A program made the position numbers and the translations under genes. A model generated the notes under the pieces. It was given only the letters and a program-made list of their open reading frames with translations, was not told the DNA's origin and ran no database searches. Positions 18,283 through 26,876 of a stretch of 64,000 bases of DNA are shown here, one piece after another (position 1 is the stretch's first letter; every line of letters starts with the position of its first letter). This DNA comes from a virus: IMG/VR virus record IMGVR_UViG_3300025769_000099, positions 1 to 64,000 of that record; one strand, written 5' to 3'.

Positions 18283-19078
18283 CTTTTACAAATGTTCCGT
18301 TAATCATCTTGCCGGTTCTTTTACTTATGACATCATACGCTGTTGCTATACATGCCTCAATCTTAACACCTTCTAAATGTGCTAAGTTTGTAAGTACTAC
18401 TACCATATCACCAATAGCGTCTATAACTTCTGGCTTATCGTTTTTTAATAAAGCTTTTGCAAGTTCTCCAGCTTCTTCTTGTAGTTTAACATATTGTGTG
18501 TGTGAATTACCCTGTTGGTATAATCCTCTTACCAGTGCCCACTTTCTAATTTTATCAAATACATTTGATTTACTAGTAGCTTCCTCACTGTGTAACATTT
18601 CATGAACAACTGCGTGCTCATATTCAATAGGGTTTTTTTGAAAGTTTGACATAGCTTTGTTATATACATAGCTTCTGTCATTATTAAACATCGAGGTTTT
18701 AACGTTTTTCATTATCCAATTAACTAAGTCTAATGTTAATTTAAAATCCCCATGTTCTGTTTTCCATGTCATACCAATGTTATCCATTAGTTGTCCTTTA
18801 AGTTTATTGACTGGACAAGGAAAAGTCGTGGTTTGTTCGGTCACGTTTATCTTCATATTCTTATTTGGTTTAAGGTTTCTATAAGGTACTAGATCTACTC
18901 TGTACCCATACTCTCTCTGTCTTTCAAGCTCTAAACAAGATATATAATCTATATCATCTGATGTTTCTAATATCTCATATTCATCAGGACCATATCCTTG
19001 TTGTATTGTGACCCGGTTATTAAGATCACAGGTAACACCGATCTTTTTACCCGGTATATGATATAAATAATACGTCAT
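18272..19078 (-). CDS. GIY-YIG-like domain fused to MazG pyrophosphatase
   Basis: 268 residues in two parts. Residues 1-70 start YYLYHIPGKKIGVT, like a GIY-YIG-type nuclease N-terminus in which the first motif is degenerate. Residues 190-268 form a MazG domain with E201, E202, E205, E217 and D220 in the EExxE...ExxD pattern. MazG enzymes hydrolyse NTPs or dNTPs to monophosphates. It overlaps the dCMP-hydroxymethylase-like gene by 4 bases. Whether the nuclease half is active is doubtful. Confidence 0.65.
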   Translation of the reverse strand: MTYYLYHIPGKKIGVTCDLNNRVTIQQGYGPDEYEILETSDDIDYISCLELERQREYGYRVDLVPYRNLKPNKNMKINVTEQTTTFPCPVNKLKGQLMDNIGMTWKTEHGDFKLTLDLVNWIMKNVKTSMFNNDRSYVYNKAMSNFQKNPIEYEHAVVHEMLHSEEATSKSNVFDKIRKWALVRGLYQQGNSHTQYVKLQEEAGELAKALLKNDKPEVIDAIGDMVVVLTNLAHLEGVKIEACIATAYDVISKRTGKMINGTFVKDEN

Positions 19079-19716
19079 AATTTATCGTTGTATAAATGCA
19101 TGTTATGTGCATGATGATAATACCATCCGACGTCAATAGACAGTCTCTCTGCAATCATTTGTTGTAATGATGAAAATTGATACTGATCGTTACAGAAACC
19201 GTACCAGATGTCATTAGAACGCATATACACAGACATACAAAGTTTGTTGTTAATTATTGTAAACTGTATTGCATATGTACAAGGAGTATCTTTACGATAC
19301 TTTTCATATTCTTTACAGTCATATATACTAATAGCAGCGTGTCTAGTATTAGGATTATCTCTTAGTTTAGCCACTACATAATCTATTTGATTATTACGTT
19401 GCCATTGATAACCGTAATTACTATTTACTTCTCTATCGCTATTAGCCATCTTTTCCCATATAGGTGGAACCTTACCGTATAACTCACCTAGTTTGTCTAT
19501 ACTAGGATCACCCGATAAGTACCATTGCCATTCAGCTTCTGCATATTCATGAGACCATTTTCTATACTTGTTTTTAATATGATTGTCTAATGGATCTTCT
19601 ATTGTGAAGCCTACATTAAACAAAGCTTTAGTATTATCAAAGTCTACACCTTCTACTCTTAACTCGTGTAGTATGCAGTTGAATGCTTCGTTAGCATTTA
19701 AAAATTTAGTTCGCAT
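19075..19716 (-). CDS. Thymidylate synthase-fold enzyme, predicted dCMP hydroxymethylase
   Basis: 213 residues from the chosen ATG at 19716; an upstream ATG at 19776 would overlap the previous gene by 71 bases. From the chosen start the numbering matches E. coli ThyA: C146 (nucleophile, in TPCTYAIQF), R166, S167, D169, and D177 where ThyA has N177. Asp at this place is the known switch from dUMP to dCMP (T4 gp42 has it). The stretch MRSNDIWYGFCND closely follows the T4 gp42 pattern. Predicted product: 5-hydroxymethyl-dCMP. A plain dUMP enzyme is the alternative. Confidence 0.75.
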   Translation of the reverse strand: MRTKFLNANEAFNCILHELRVEGVDFDNTKALFNVGFTIEDPLDNHIKNKYRKWSHEYAEAEWQWYLSGDPSIDKLGELYGKVPPIWEKMANSDREVNSNYGYQWQRNNQIDYVVAKLRDNPNTRHAAISIYDCKEYEKYRKDTPCTYAIQFTIINNKLCMSVYMRSNDIWYGFCNDQYQFSSLQQMIAERLSIDVGWYYHHAHNMHLYNDKL

Positions 19717-19948
19717 ATTTTTTATAATAATATAATTGATATTCTGATATTTTTTGCCATATAACTCCAGGTCCAAAAGACTCAGGTGATGTACCTATTC
19801 TAACTCTGTTAGGCCAAACACCTTTTTCTACATCTACTAGCCATTTACTTTCACCCCATTTTTCTTGCCTAGGTGATATACATATATTGTTTCTATTACA
19901 CCAAAGCATAGCTTCATTTTCTTCAGGAGTTCTTGTGTGTGAACCCAT
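19706..19948 (-). CDS. Hypothetical 80-residue protein
   Basis: Start set at the ATG at 19948, with AAAGGAAT upstream as a ribosome-binding site; a longer frame begins at 19990 but would overlap the primase gene. It begins MGSHTRTPEENEAMLWCNRNN and ends Tyr-rich. Lies 13 bases after primase-helicase and overlaps the hydroxymethylase-like gene by 11 bases. Not recognised beyond being a recurrent marine-phage type. Confidence 0.55.
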   Translation of the reverse strand: MGSHTRTPEENEAMLWCNRNNICISPRQEKWGESKWLVDVEKGVWPNRVRIGTSPESFGPGVIWQKISEYQLYYYKKYAN

Positions 19949-19961
19949 TGTTATTCCTTTT

Positions 19962-21686
19962 TTACTCCCACGGTAATGCGCTGCCGCCATCTTCTTCGTC
20001 TATTACATTAACTTGTGGTACAAATGAACCTGATCTATGTTCCCATGTAAAAAACGATTCAGCACCGTTTTCACCTAGGTTTTGAAACTTACATTTTAAT
20101 ACTTTTACTTTAGTATTTTTAGCTTCATAATCTCTATGTACTAATAAACCGTGGTAACTAGCATCATACCACTCACCACCACCTTTTATATTATACATCG
20201 TAGGTTCTTCTATTTTACCGTCTTGGCCTTTATACATTTTAGTTGGATGTGCTACTATAAATGTTAAAACATCATACTTTTTACAAAAGGCTTCTATCTT
20301 TGCTAGATAGTCCATAGTATATCTGTTCACATCATCTGAAACTGCATTTGTATCTCTAACCTTATTAAACGGATCAATAACTAAACATTTAATACCTTTA
20401 CGTTTAACTAGCTCAGCACCTTTTTTCAATACTGATTCTAGGCTATATTTATCCATGTCTATAAAATAATAGTTGTCATTTACATGATCTGAAACTTCTT
20501 TCCATTTACCATTACCTATATCGCTAGGAGATGGCATATCACCCCATGTTTTACGCATGAGCTTATGTGCATGTAGGTATATGGGTGCATTTTCAGGACT
20601 AGCAAAAGCTGTCTTCCAACCATATTGTTTATTATAACCTACTACCATCTGATCAACGAAGTCAGACTTTCCGCTACTAGGTATCCCAGTAACAGTGATA
20701 AACTGCCCAGTATAAGTACTAAAAACATCATCAAAATTAGATAACCCAATTTGGAACCCAGGTTTGAAACCATTTTTAACAAAGTCTTTAAGTTCATTTT
20801 CTATATTTTTAAGAGTTGTTACATTTTCTAAAGGTACTGGTGTTGATGCGTGTATAGCAGAACGTAAAGCATCTTTACCGTGATTTAATAAATATTCGTT
20901 AGCATCTTTACAGTCTACAAAATCTATTAAAAAACAATTTTCTGCTCCTAACCTACGTATAAACTCTTGTTTAAGCATATTGCCAGGCTCGTCAGCATCT
21001 ACAGCTAGAATTATCTTTTCTTTGTCTTCGAAATAATCTATACAGTTATCGAGATAATCTAAATTATTGTGGTTTAACGTAGCACCGTTTGGTACTGATA
21101 TTACGTTAGGCACACCTGCCTCGTGTAGAGCTAGCACGTCCATTTCACCTTCAACTATAACACAGCTGTTATGACCTACAATACTATTAATATTATAAAA
21201 TACTTTTTCAGCTCCTTTATATAGTTTAAAGTTTTTACGTCCATCTCTATATTTTACATTGATAAGTTGATTACCTACGTAATAGTTAAATTTTATTGTA
21301 TTCTCAGTCTTACCTGTCTGTGGCATAAACTCAGGACCCTCACCGACATCTAAGTCAATAAGAGTCTTCTGAGATATACCTCGAGACTTAAACCAATCAA
21401 CAACTTTACTACTCGGTACCGTAGGCTCTTGAGCTACGGGGCGAACATATTCACGATCGCTATTACCTTTACGTTGATACGTGTGTAGTTGAAAAGTTGA
21501 ATCACAGTTGTGACAAGTACCGAGACCACGTTCCCAATCATAAGAAGCACATTTCTTCTTCTTATTCTCAGGTTTTCTTGTGTGTGAGCAAACAGGGCAT
21601 GTGCCTTGTGTTTTCCCTACTTCAAGATTATGTTGATTGAACTTGTCAATCTTAAACCCATTGATCTCTATTTCTTCTACTTGCAT
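19962..21686 (-). CDS. Primase-helicase (T7 gp4/Twinkle-like)
   Basis: 574 residues. An N-terminal zinc finger uses C30, C33, C58 and C61; a TOPRIM primase core has E180 (VIVEGEMDV) and D230-x-D232; the DnaB/RecA-type helicase domain has Walker A GIPSSGKS at 334-341 and a Walker B around CLVIDPFN. It unwinds DNA and primes lagging-strand synthesis in the replisome. SSB and recombination genes lie directly upstream in the same transcript. Confidence 0.92.
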   Translation of the reverse strand: MQVEEIEINGFKIDKFNQHNLEVGKTQGTCPVCSHTRKPENKKKKCASYDWERGLGTCHNCDSTFQLHTYQRKGNSDREYVRPVAQEPTVPSSKVVDWFKSRGISQKTLIDLDVGEGPEFMPQTGKTENTIKFNYYVGNQLINVKYRDGRKNFKLYKGAEKVFYNINSIVGHNSCVIVEGEMDVLALHEAGVPNVISVPNGATLNHNNLDYLDNCIDYFEDKEKIILAVDADEPGNMLKQEFIRRLGAENCFLIDFVDCKDANEYLLNHGKDALRSAIHASTPVPLENVTTLKNIENELKDFVKNGFKPGFQIGLSNFDDVFSTYTGQFITVTGIPSSGKSDFVDQMVVGYNKQYGWKTAFASPENAPIYLHAHKLMRKTWGDMPSPSDIGNGKWKEVSDHVNDNYYFIDMDKYSLESVLKKGAELVKRKGIKCLVIDPFNKVRDTNAVSDDVNRYTMDYLAKIEAFCKKYDVLTFIVAHPTKMYKGQDGKIEEPTMYNIKGGGEWYDASYHGLLVHRDYEAKNTKVKVLKCKFQNLGENGAESFFTWEHRSGSFVPQVNVIDEEDGGSALPWE

Positions 21687-21695
21687 TTATTTAAT

Positions 21696-21782
21696 TTAAT
21701 TACTGTCTCTACAATCTGGACATATGTCACAGAAGTCATATTCCTCCTGTGACACGTCTTGTCCACATATTTCACATTTCAT
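21696..21782 (-). CDS. 28-residue zinc-ribbon microprotein
   Basis: Starts 1 base after the SSB stop: MKCEICGQDVSQEEYDFCD then ICPDC and a short tail. Six cysteines include CxxC pairs at C3/C6 and C21/C24, a minimal zinc ribbon. It fills almost the whole gap between ssb and primase. Its size is far below usual cutoffs, but the cysteine spacing and position favour a real product, perhaps a replication accessory. Confidence 0.5.
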   Translation of the reverse strand: MKCEICGQDVSQEEYDFCDICPDCRDSN

Positions 21783-21783
21783 A

Positions 21784-22095
21784 TTAAAATGGTAGATCAT
21801 CTGCAACAGCCGCAGACGGAGCTGGAGCTTGTTGTGGTTGATCATCTCTTGGTGCAACCGCGACATTGTCGCCGTTCGTCCATACCACCTTTACATTACC
21901 TAAGTAAGTCTTAGCAGTTTTAGCATCTCTTTCCTCTTTAGTCTGTTGCACAGACACAGGGCCTTGATTACCAAACTGATCTAACTCATCATTTAACGTG
22001 ATGGTTATCGGTAAGTATTTACCTTTCTTACCTACGATAATTTTATCTTTAGGTATAGCGTTAAGGTTAATACTTGTAGCTATTATACTTGCCAT
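21784..22095 (-). CDS. Single-stranded DNA-binding protein-like
   Basis: 103 residues. A beta-rich N-terminal part is followed by a Gln/Pro/Ala-rich linker and an acidic end with aromatic terminus, ADDLPF, which is the hallmark tail by which SSBs recruit partner proteins. Short for an OB-fold SSB but within the range for phages. Situated between the nuclease/ERF genes and primase-helicase, fitting a replication or recombination role. Confidence 0.65.
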   Translation of the reverse strand: MASIIATSINLNAIPKDKIIVGKKGKYLPITITLNDELDQFGNQGPVSVQQTKEERDAKTAKTYLGNVKVVWTNGDNVAVAPRDDQPQQAPAPSAAVADDLPF

Positions 22096-22096
22096 A

Positions 22097-22315
22097 TTAT
22101 ACTGCTGTTTGGAATAAATTATTAAACATTGTTCTAAGCTCAGTAGTTCCTACTGTTGCTCCTGTAGCTTGTAATCTTCTTCTGAAGTTATCAGCTTTCT
22201 TACTATAAGAGTGTAAACCGTCTGTAGAGTTTTTATTTACATAAAACTCTGTTGTAGGAAAAGTCATTCCTGTCATTGTACATTCTTTTGTAGTAACTTT
22301 TTTTCTTCTTGCCAT
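22097..22315 (-). CDS. Hypothetical 72-residue basic protein
   Basis: Begins MARRKKVTTKECTMTGMTF and ends with FNNLFQTAV; basic and helical in its second half. One base from ssb and 10 bases from the nuclease, so it belongs to the recombination/replication message. No domain recognised. Confidence 0.55.
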   Translation of the reverse strand: MARRKKVTTKECTMTGMTFPTTEFYVNKNSTDGLHSYSKKADNFRRRLQATGATVGTTELRTMFNNLFQTAV

Positions 22316-22325
22316 AATTATTATA

Positions 22326-23069
22326 TTAAAGTGTTTTACTTATGAAATATTGTTTAGGGTCGAAACCCTCGGATTGGTAGAACAGCTCATAAGCTTTTTC
22401 TGCTCTATCAACCTTGTCTTTACCTGAAGCATAAAATTCAGGTGAACAATCAAATATACCTATTTGATGTGTTGTTTTATCTATTACTATAAATACCATG
22501 TCATAGCCAAATAATTTTCTGTATATGTAAGCTTGTGAATCGTAATTGTACTTAGAAGCTGACCATCTAAATTTTTGTATATCAGCCGTAGTTTTTAAAT
22601 CAACTACTAGTTTTTCTGCATGATTTACTATATCAGCTTTACCTTTCCATACGAAATCATTTACCTTACCTACACCTGGTACTTCATAATCAATTTCAAC
22701 ATCATTACTAGTACCTCTTATTAAGTCTTTACATACTTCATTACTTAACATTTTATCTGTCATTAACTCTATGCCATCTACCTCGTGTTGTAATAAACAC
22801 AACTCACCGCCTGACATTTCTTTGTAAGCTTTAGTATTTCTACTTGATGATTCTATTATTTTGTATTTCTTGAGCTTATCTGGCTCGAGTATACAAGTGT
22901 GAAAATAACCACCTACAAGAAACGCAGAGCTTGGTTTACTAGGCTTACCAAACGCTAATGGGTTAGTAAGCAAAGTTCCTATATCTGAGTTGCTTAAGTA
23001 TTGCCTTCCAAAGTCTCCATAATAATGCTTATCATCTTCTAACTTTTTCAGGATTTCTTCTCTTTTCAT
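22326..23069 (-). CDS. RecB/RecE-type PD-(D/E)XK exonuclease
   Basis: 247 residues. GGYFHTCILEP is the early His motif; KGKADIVNHAEKLVVDLKTT supplies the D...D-x-K core; SKYNYDSQAYIY is the trailing Q-x-x-x-Y motif of RecB-like nucleases (PDDEXK_12/RecE family style). It is next to ERF, and an exonuclease plus annealase makes a standard phage recombination pair. The enzyme would resect dsDNA ends for ERF to anneal. Confidence 0.8.
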   Translation of the reverse strand: MKREEILKKLEDDKHYYGDFGRQYLSNSDIGTLLTNPLAFGKPSKPSSAFLVGGYFHTCILEPDKLKKYKIIESSSRNTKAYKEMSGGELCLLQHEVDGIELMTDKMLSNEVCKDLIRGTSNDVEIDYEVPGVGKVNDFVWKGKADIVNHAEKLVVDLKTTADIQKFRWSASKYNYDSQAYIYRKLFGYDMVFIVIDKTTHQIGIFDCSPEFYASGKDKVDRAEKAYELFYQSEGFDPKQYFISKTL

Positions 23070-23070
23070 A

Positions 23071-23628
23071 CTATAGTGTTAATAATTCTTTCTCAATTAA
23101 TTCATCGAGAGCATATTTATTTTTAATAGTTTCTACTTTACCACCTGCTTTTACATATTGAACCGCTTTTTCATAAGCTGGATCTGTTTTAGAGGTTAAA
23201 GTTGGTTTTTTAGGTACGAATTTACCTGTTGCTTTTTTTCCATGATCATTTGTTGCATCACTATCAGCAGTGTCATCAATTAAGAATAAATTACCAAGTG
23301 CATATTTCTTGGCATAAGAAGATGCTGAGCCAAACTGCTGGGGTACATTCATACCTTTTTGGTTTAAGTCTACACCGACTATAGCTGTTGCGTGTATAGC
23401 ATCTTTACCATCACTTATTGTAGCGGTAGATTCTAATACAGGCATTTCATATGCGTTGTTAAGTTGTTCGTTGATTGTAACCGTGATACCTAACTCTAAT
23501 AGGAAAGGTTTGGTTGCTTCGAGAATGTCTTCGGCTGATCTGAAGTTGTATTTACCGAAGGAGTTAAATCTACTTTTTTTCGATTTAAACTTGGTCTGGA
23601 CCGTTGCCAGTTTTTCATTAATAGTCAT
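23071..23628 (-). CDS. ERF-family single-strand annealing protein
   Basis: 185 residues. GKYNFRSAEDILEATKPFL and QFGSASSYAKKYAL are the classic ERF signatures; the C-terminus is a Lys-rich linker and a short helical end. It anneals complementary ssDNA during phage recombination, paired with the adjacent exonuclease (1-base gap). Upstream is a 73-base spacer in which I see no gene. Confidence 0.85.
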   Translation of the reverse strand: MTINEKLATVQTKFKSKKSRFNSFGKYNFRSAEDILEATKPFLLELGITVTINEQLNNAYEMPVLESTATISDGKDAIHATAIVGVDLNQKGMNVPQQFGSASSYAKKYALGNLFLIDDTADSDATNDHGKKATGKFVPKKPTLTSKTDPAYEKAVQYVKAGGKVETIKNKYALDELIEKELLTL

Positions 23629-23701
23629 ATAATTTAATTTAAGTCTGTATATATATAATCACACATAAACACGTTGTTTTACAATAGTTCACTTGCGTAA
23701 A

Positions 23702-24469
23702 CTACAGATAATCAAGCACTTGCGAGTGATCTACATTATCAATTAATTTTGTTACAGCTTGCTTTTTTAACTGTGAAACTCTAACATAAGAGCTAGATCC
23801 TTCGATCTTTAATTCTGCTGCAATTTGTTTTGCTGAATACTTATCACAGTCTAGGCCATAGCTTAATCTAAGTACCTCATACTCTTTATTGTTTAAATAC
23901 TTTCTCATTAAACCTTTTAAATATGTATTTAGTAATTGCATGTTGTATGGTTCAGATTTATCTGGTATTTGATAAGCAGAATCATCGTCTTGATTAGGTT
24001 TATCATCTATGCTTAAGAATATAGAATTAAAAAACATTGATACCATCTTTTTATCTTTACCAAAGTTTCTACGTATTTCATTAAGCTTATGCTCAGGTAT
24101 TCTCATGTCACCACGATTAATATCTATTGCTCTACGTATTTGACCTTTTATTCTTTTTGAGAAAAAAGATTTTAGTGTTTTTTCTTGATCTTCTGATTCA
24201 TCTAACATTGAATAGTCTAATCTGTCTACAGCTTTAGTCAAACCTGAATTACCTTCTTGTATTAAATCCATTATAGTCATTACACCACTAGCTTGTTGAG
24301 TAGTGGAAAATTTTCTTGATAGATTCTCAACTAAAGGAGCAAAACAGATTATCATTTGCTCTCTGTTGTATATTGTAAAATCACCGTCTGTAACTTCAGG
24401 CAACTTACTTATTTTAAGCTCTATATCTTTTTTCCACCGGATATAGTTAGCTATGTTATAACTCTTCAT
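23702..24469 (-). CDS. Sigma-70-like RNA polymerase sigma factor
   Basis: 255 residues. A region 2 core is visible: LVENLSRKF, then MDLIQEGNSGLTKAVDRLDY (core-binding helix) and SKRIKGQIRRAID (-10 recognition helix). The C-terminal part, with YEVLRLSYGLD, SAKQIAAEL and YVRVSQLKKQAVTKL, is a region 4 helix-turn-helix. Region 1.1 and most of region 3 are absent, as in phage or alternative sigmas. It likely redirects host RNA polymerase to middle or late promoters. It overlaps the upstream HTH gene by 14 bases. Confidence 0.8.
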   Translation of the reverse strand: MKSYNIANYIRWKKDIELKISKLPEVTDGDFTIYNREQMIICFAPLVENLSRKFSTTQQASGVMTIMDLIQEGNSGLTKAVDRLDYSMLDESEDQEKTLKSFFSKRIKGQIRRAIDINRGDMRIPEHKLNEIRRNFGKDKKMVSMFFNSIFLSIDDKPNQDDDSAYQIPDKSEPYNMQLLNTYLKGLMRKYLNNKEYEVLRLSYGLDCDKYSAKQIAAELKIEGSSSYVRVSQLKKQAVTKLIDNVDHSQVLDYL

Positions 24470-25076
24470 TTAATATTTGTTTTTCTTTCTTTAATTGTTT
24501 ATTTAAATTTCTGTAAATAGTTCTTGTAGAACAATCAAGTAAACCCGCTACTCTACCCCATGTTATTTTCTTACCTATGTCATTTAAATCTAACATGCAT
24601 TGGTATATAGCTTCTTCATCAACACTTGATGATCTACCTATTAGTTGACCTACAATTTTTAATTTTCCACTCAAGTCTAACCCAGAGTACGGTTTAAATA
24701 CTACTTTACGTAGCTTGTTATTAGGTGGATCTCCACCTTTATCAAAAACATCTTGTATCATGTCATTTAGTATTTTAGTTTTAATAAAGAAAGTTACAAA
24801 ACCATTTTCTTTATCAGCTATAAATCTAAACACTGTGTATATTTGATCTTCAATGTCATTATCAATATTAAGATAATATAATACAAGCATATGCCACTTC
24901 AGCGATTTGTATGTAGTTATCTTAGCCTTACTATTAAATAAGTGATAACATTGATACGTACCATCTTCGTAGTATTTATATTTATCGGTTTCAATAGTAG
25001 GTACATCTGTTATAGGATCTCTTCTATATAGAATACGTCTATCATTCAACCATTTTATATTTCTATCTTGTGACAT
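24456..25076 (-). CDS. HTH-containing protein upstream of sigma factor
   Basis: 206 residues. The C-terminal 40 residues form a likely helix-turn-helix (ITWGRVAGLLDCSTRTIYRNL); the rest is mixed alpha/beta without a recognised family. The C-terminal HTH and coupling to the sigma gene point to a transcription role, possibly an anti-sigma or co-regulator. The 44-base leader has no repeat element. Confidence 0.55.
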   Translation of the reverse strand: MSQDRNIKWLNDRRILYRRDPITDVPTIETDKYKYYEDGTYQCYHLFNSKAKITTYKSLKWHMLVLYYLNIDNDIEDQIYTVFRFIADKENGFVTFFIKTKILNDMIQDVFDKGGDPPNNKLRKVVFKPYSGLDLSGKLKIVGQLIGRSSSVDEEAIYQCMLDLNDIGKKITWGRVAGLLDCSTRTIYRNLNKQLKKEKQILNEEL

Positions 25077-25120
25077 TTGCTTATTACTAATTATCTCTTA
25101 ATACCTTGTGTCATAAAAAA

Positions 25121-25465
25121 TTAATCATTAATTAATTTTATTTCTACATTATACCATTTACCCCATCTAATTTTTTTATCAACTAAAAAATCTATGGATT
25201 TATAGTATCTTCTATTCATTCTGTCTTGTACAGTCCACACACCATCAAATTCAGTGCCTGTACCTGATACCATTACTTTTGCGCCAAACACAAAACCATC
25301 AAGTTCTAAATCTCTGCTTACAGCTAACCACCTATGGTCACCTGGGCAACATTCTTGGATTATAGCACCTGATGCTGTAATAAAAGGCGTGTCATCAGTT
25401 TGTTCAGGCGTTGCATGGTATATTGTCGCAGTAACCATAATTGTCTTTAATAAATTTAATATCAT
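25121..25465 (-). CDS. 3D-domain (RlpA/MltA-like beta-barrel) protein
   Basis: 114 residues. TATIYHATPEQTDDTPFITASG followed by RWLAVSRDL, FGAKVMV and VQDRMNRR is the 3D double-psi beta-barrel pattern with its Asp residues. Such domains act on peptidoglycan glycan strands. The start may be at 25465 or 25438; the latter shortens overlap with the upstream gene. Its place among early genes, away from lysis genes, is odd. Confidence 0.65.
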   Translation of the reverse strand: MILNLLKTIMVTATIYHATPEQTDDTPFITASGAIIQECCPGDHRWLAVSRDLELDGFVFGAKVMVSGTGTEFDGVWTVQDRMNRRYYKSIDFLVDKKIRWGKWYNVEIKLIND

Positions 25466-25925
25466 ATAGTTTTTCTTTGTTATGCGCTATGTTTTTCTTT
25501 TCGTGTACGTAGTACAACCAGTATGCGTGTATAGCACTTTCACGCTTGTATTTATCAGGCATACATTGTGGAGGTTCTGAAAAACCTGTATGTAGTATAC
25601 CGTCAGGATATTTAGCTAATGGTTCTTTACATTTTGTAATTGTTAAATGTGTTTTACCATAGCGTTTAGTATATTCATCACCTAATGCTAGCATGTGATA
25701 ATATAACCACAAATAATTACTAGCACTTTGTCTAGCCCACCTTGTAGATGGGTGATTGACATGAGCTTTTTTATAAGGTACCCATTCAGTTTCATAATCT
25801 AAACCATGACAATGATGTGCCGTACAAAGCATCTGGGCTGATTCTAAAATCATCTTTACAACATGCTTATTGTATTGTAGCTTTGCAGCTTTTACCGGAT
25901 CCTTATCTAAATAAAATATATTCAT
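25404..25925 (-). CDS. Pyrimidine-dimer DNA glycosylase-domain protein
   Basis: 173 residues. MNIFYLDKDPVKAAKLQYNK then HVVKMILESAQML-x-TAHH matches the Pyr_excise-type domain (PF03013) found in many marine phages, and RWARQSASNYLWLY is a further conserved stretch. The family includes T4 DenV-like enzymes that cleave at UV-induced dimers, fitting a surface-ocean phage. Activity is inferred from family. Confidence 0.7.
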   Translation of the reverse strand: MNIFYLDKDPVKAAKLQYNKHVVKMILESAQMLCTAHHCHGLDYETEWVPYKKAHVNHPSTRWARQSASNYLWLYYHMLALGDEYTKRYGKTHLTITKCKEPLAKYPDGILHTGFSEPPQCMPDKYKRESAIHAYWLYYVHEKKNIAHNKEKLYDIKFIKDNYGYCDNIPCNA

Positions 25926-26032
25926 TTATATCTTTTGTTATTTAATCTATTATAATGTTTGTCTAATAAGAGGTTTGCTACCTCTTCTGATATTAAGTTG
26001 TCGTTGTATAATTGCCATATTAGTTTACTCAT
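25922..26032 (-). CDS. 36-residue hypothetical protein
   Basis: Start chosen at the ATG at 26032 (MSKLIWQLYNDNLISEE); a longer frame from 26128 would lie mostly antiparallel-free but inside the ligase gene in another frame. It overlaps the ligase stop by 8 bases and the next gene by 4. Helical and amphipathic. Function unknown. Confidence 0.45.
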   Translation of the reverse strand: MSKLIWQLYNDNLISEEVANLLLDKHYNRLNNKRYK

Positions 26033-26876
26033 AATTTCTGATTGCTTTGAATAACGGGTGTCTGTATGAACCCGCATTTGTACGTTGAAAGTAAGTAAAG
26101 GTAGCACGTTTGCCGATATAATCACCAATGTTATCGAGTATATTTGCTAGGTCTTTGTAGTTGTAGCCTTTGCCCGGAGGACAACCGAACTTGTTACCGT
26201 CATCATCTTGCATTAAGAATTTTCCGATAGTACCTTCGCGCTTACCTTTACCTGTTTCATAACCTATGATAGTTGCTTCGGTGTCGCTGAAGTCTTTGAA
26301 CTTCATAAGATCATAAGATCTGCCGTGCTTGTATAAGCCGTCAAGCCTGATGATTGAACCTTCGTAACCTTGATCTAGGTATTCTTGATGTAATGTTCTA
26401 GCGTAACCGTAGCTGTCAACTAGCTTAGCTGGAACGTATTTGACACAAGCACTGTATATATCAGATGCAACTAGTTGATGCATTCTGTGTTTGTATGTTT
26501 CATAATGACTGTCTTGTGAGAAGTAGTCGTAGCAATGAAACTGTATAAGGTGCTGAGCATTAATTCTGTCTTCATCAGTAGGTTTTTGTTTTCTTACTAA
26601 TGATATAATTTTTTCGAAGTCGTGTTTTAGTTTATGATTATATAATTCGCCGTCGAGTACAACATCTGGTTGTGACTTGAAGAACGATTGTAGAGACATT
26701 TCTATGTGTCTTAGGTTCATAAACTGTTTACCTGTACGTGAAAAGCATACAATATCTTTATTATCGTTTAGGTATATATTACAACGCACGCCGTCAAGCT
26801 TTGGTTGTATGTAGGTTGGTTGGTTAAAGTCACAACGTTTTTCGTCGAACTTATGGGCTAACATTGGTTTTTTCAT
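26025..26876 (-). CDS. ATP-dependent DNA ligase
   Basis: 283 residues. The adenylation motif I is K26-L-D-G; later motifs include VLDGELYNH (motif III-like), YEGSIIRL (motif IV) and LMKFKDF (motif V). The final part is an OB-type domain. Small two-domain ligases of this type seal nicks in phage replication. It overlaps its neighbours by a few bases at both ends. Confidence 0.88.
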   Translation of the reverse strand: MKKPMLAHKFDEKRCDFNQPTYIQPKLDGVRCNIYLNDNKDIVCFSRTGKQFMNLRHIEMSLQSFFKSQPDVVLDGELYNHKLKHDFEKIISLVRKQKPTDEDRINAQHLIQFHCYDYFSQDSHYETYKHRMHQLVASDIYSACVKYVPAKLVDSYGYARTLHQEYLDQGYEGSIIRLDGLYKHGRSYDLMKFKDFSDTEATIIGYETGKGKREGTIGKFLMQDDDGNKFGCPPGKGYNYKDLANILDNIGDYIGKRATFTYFQRTNAGSYRHPLFKAIRNYE

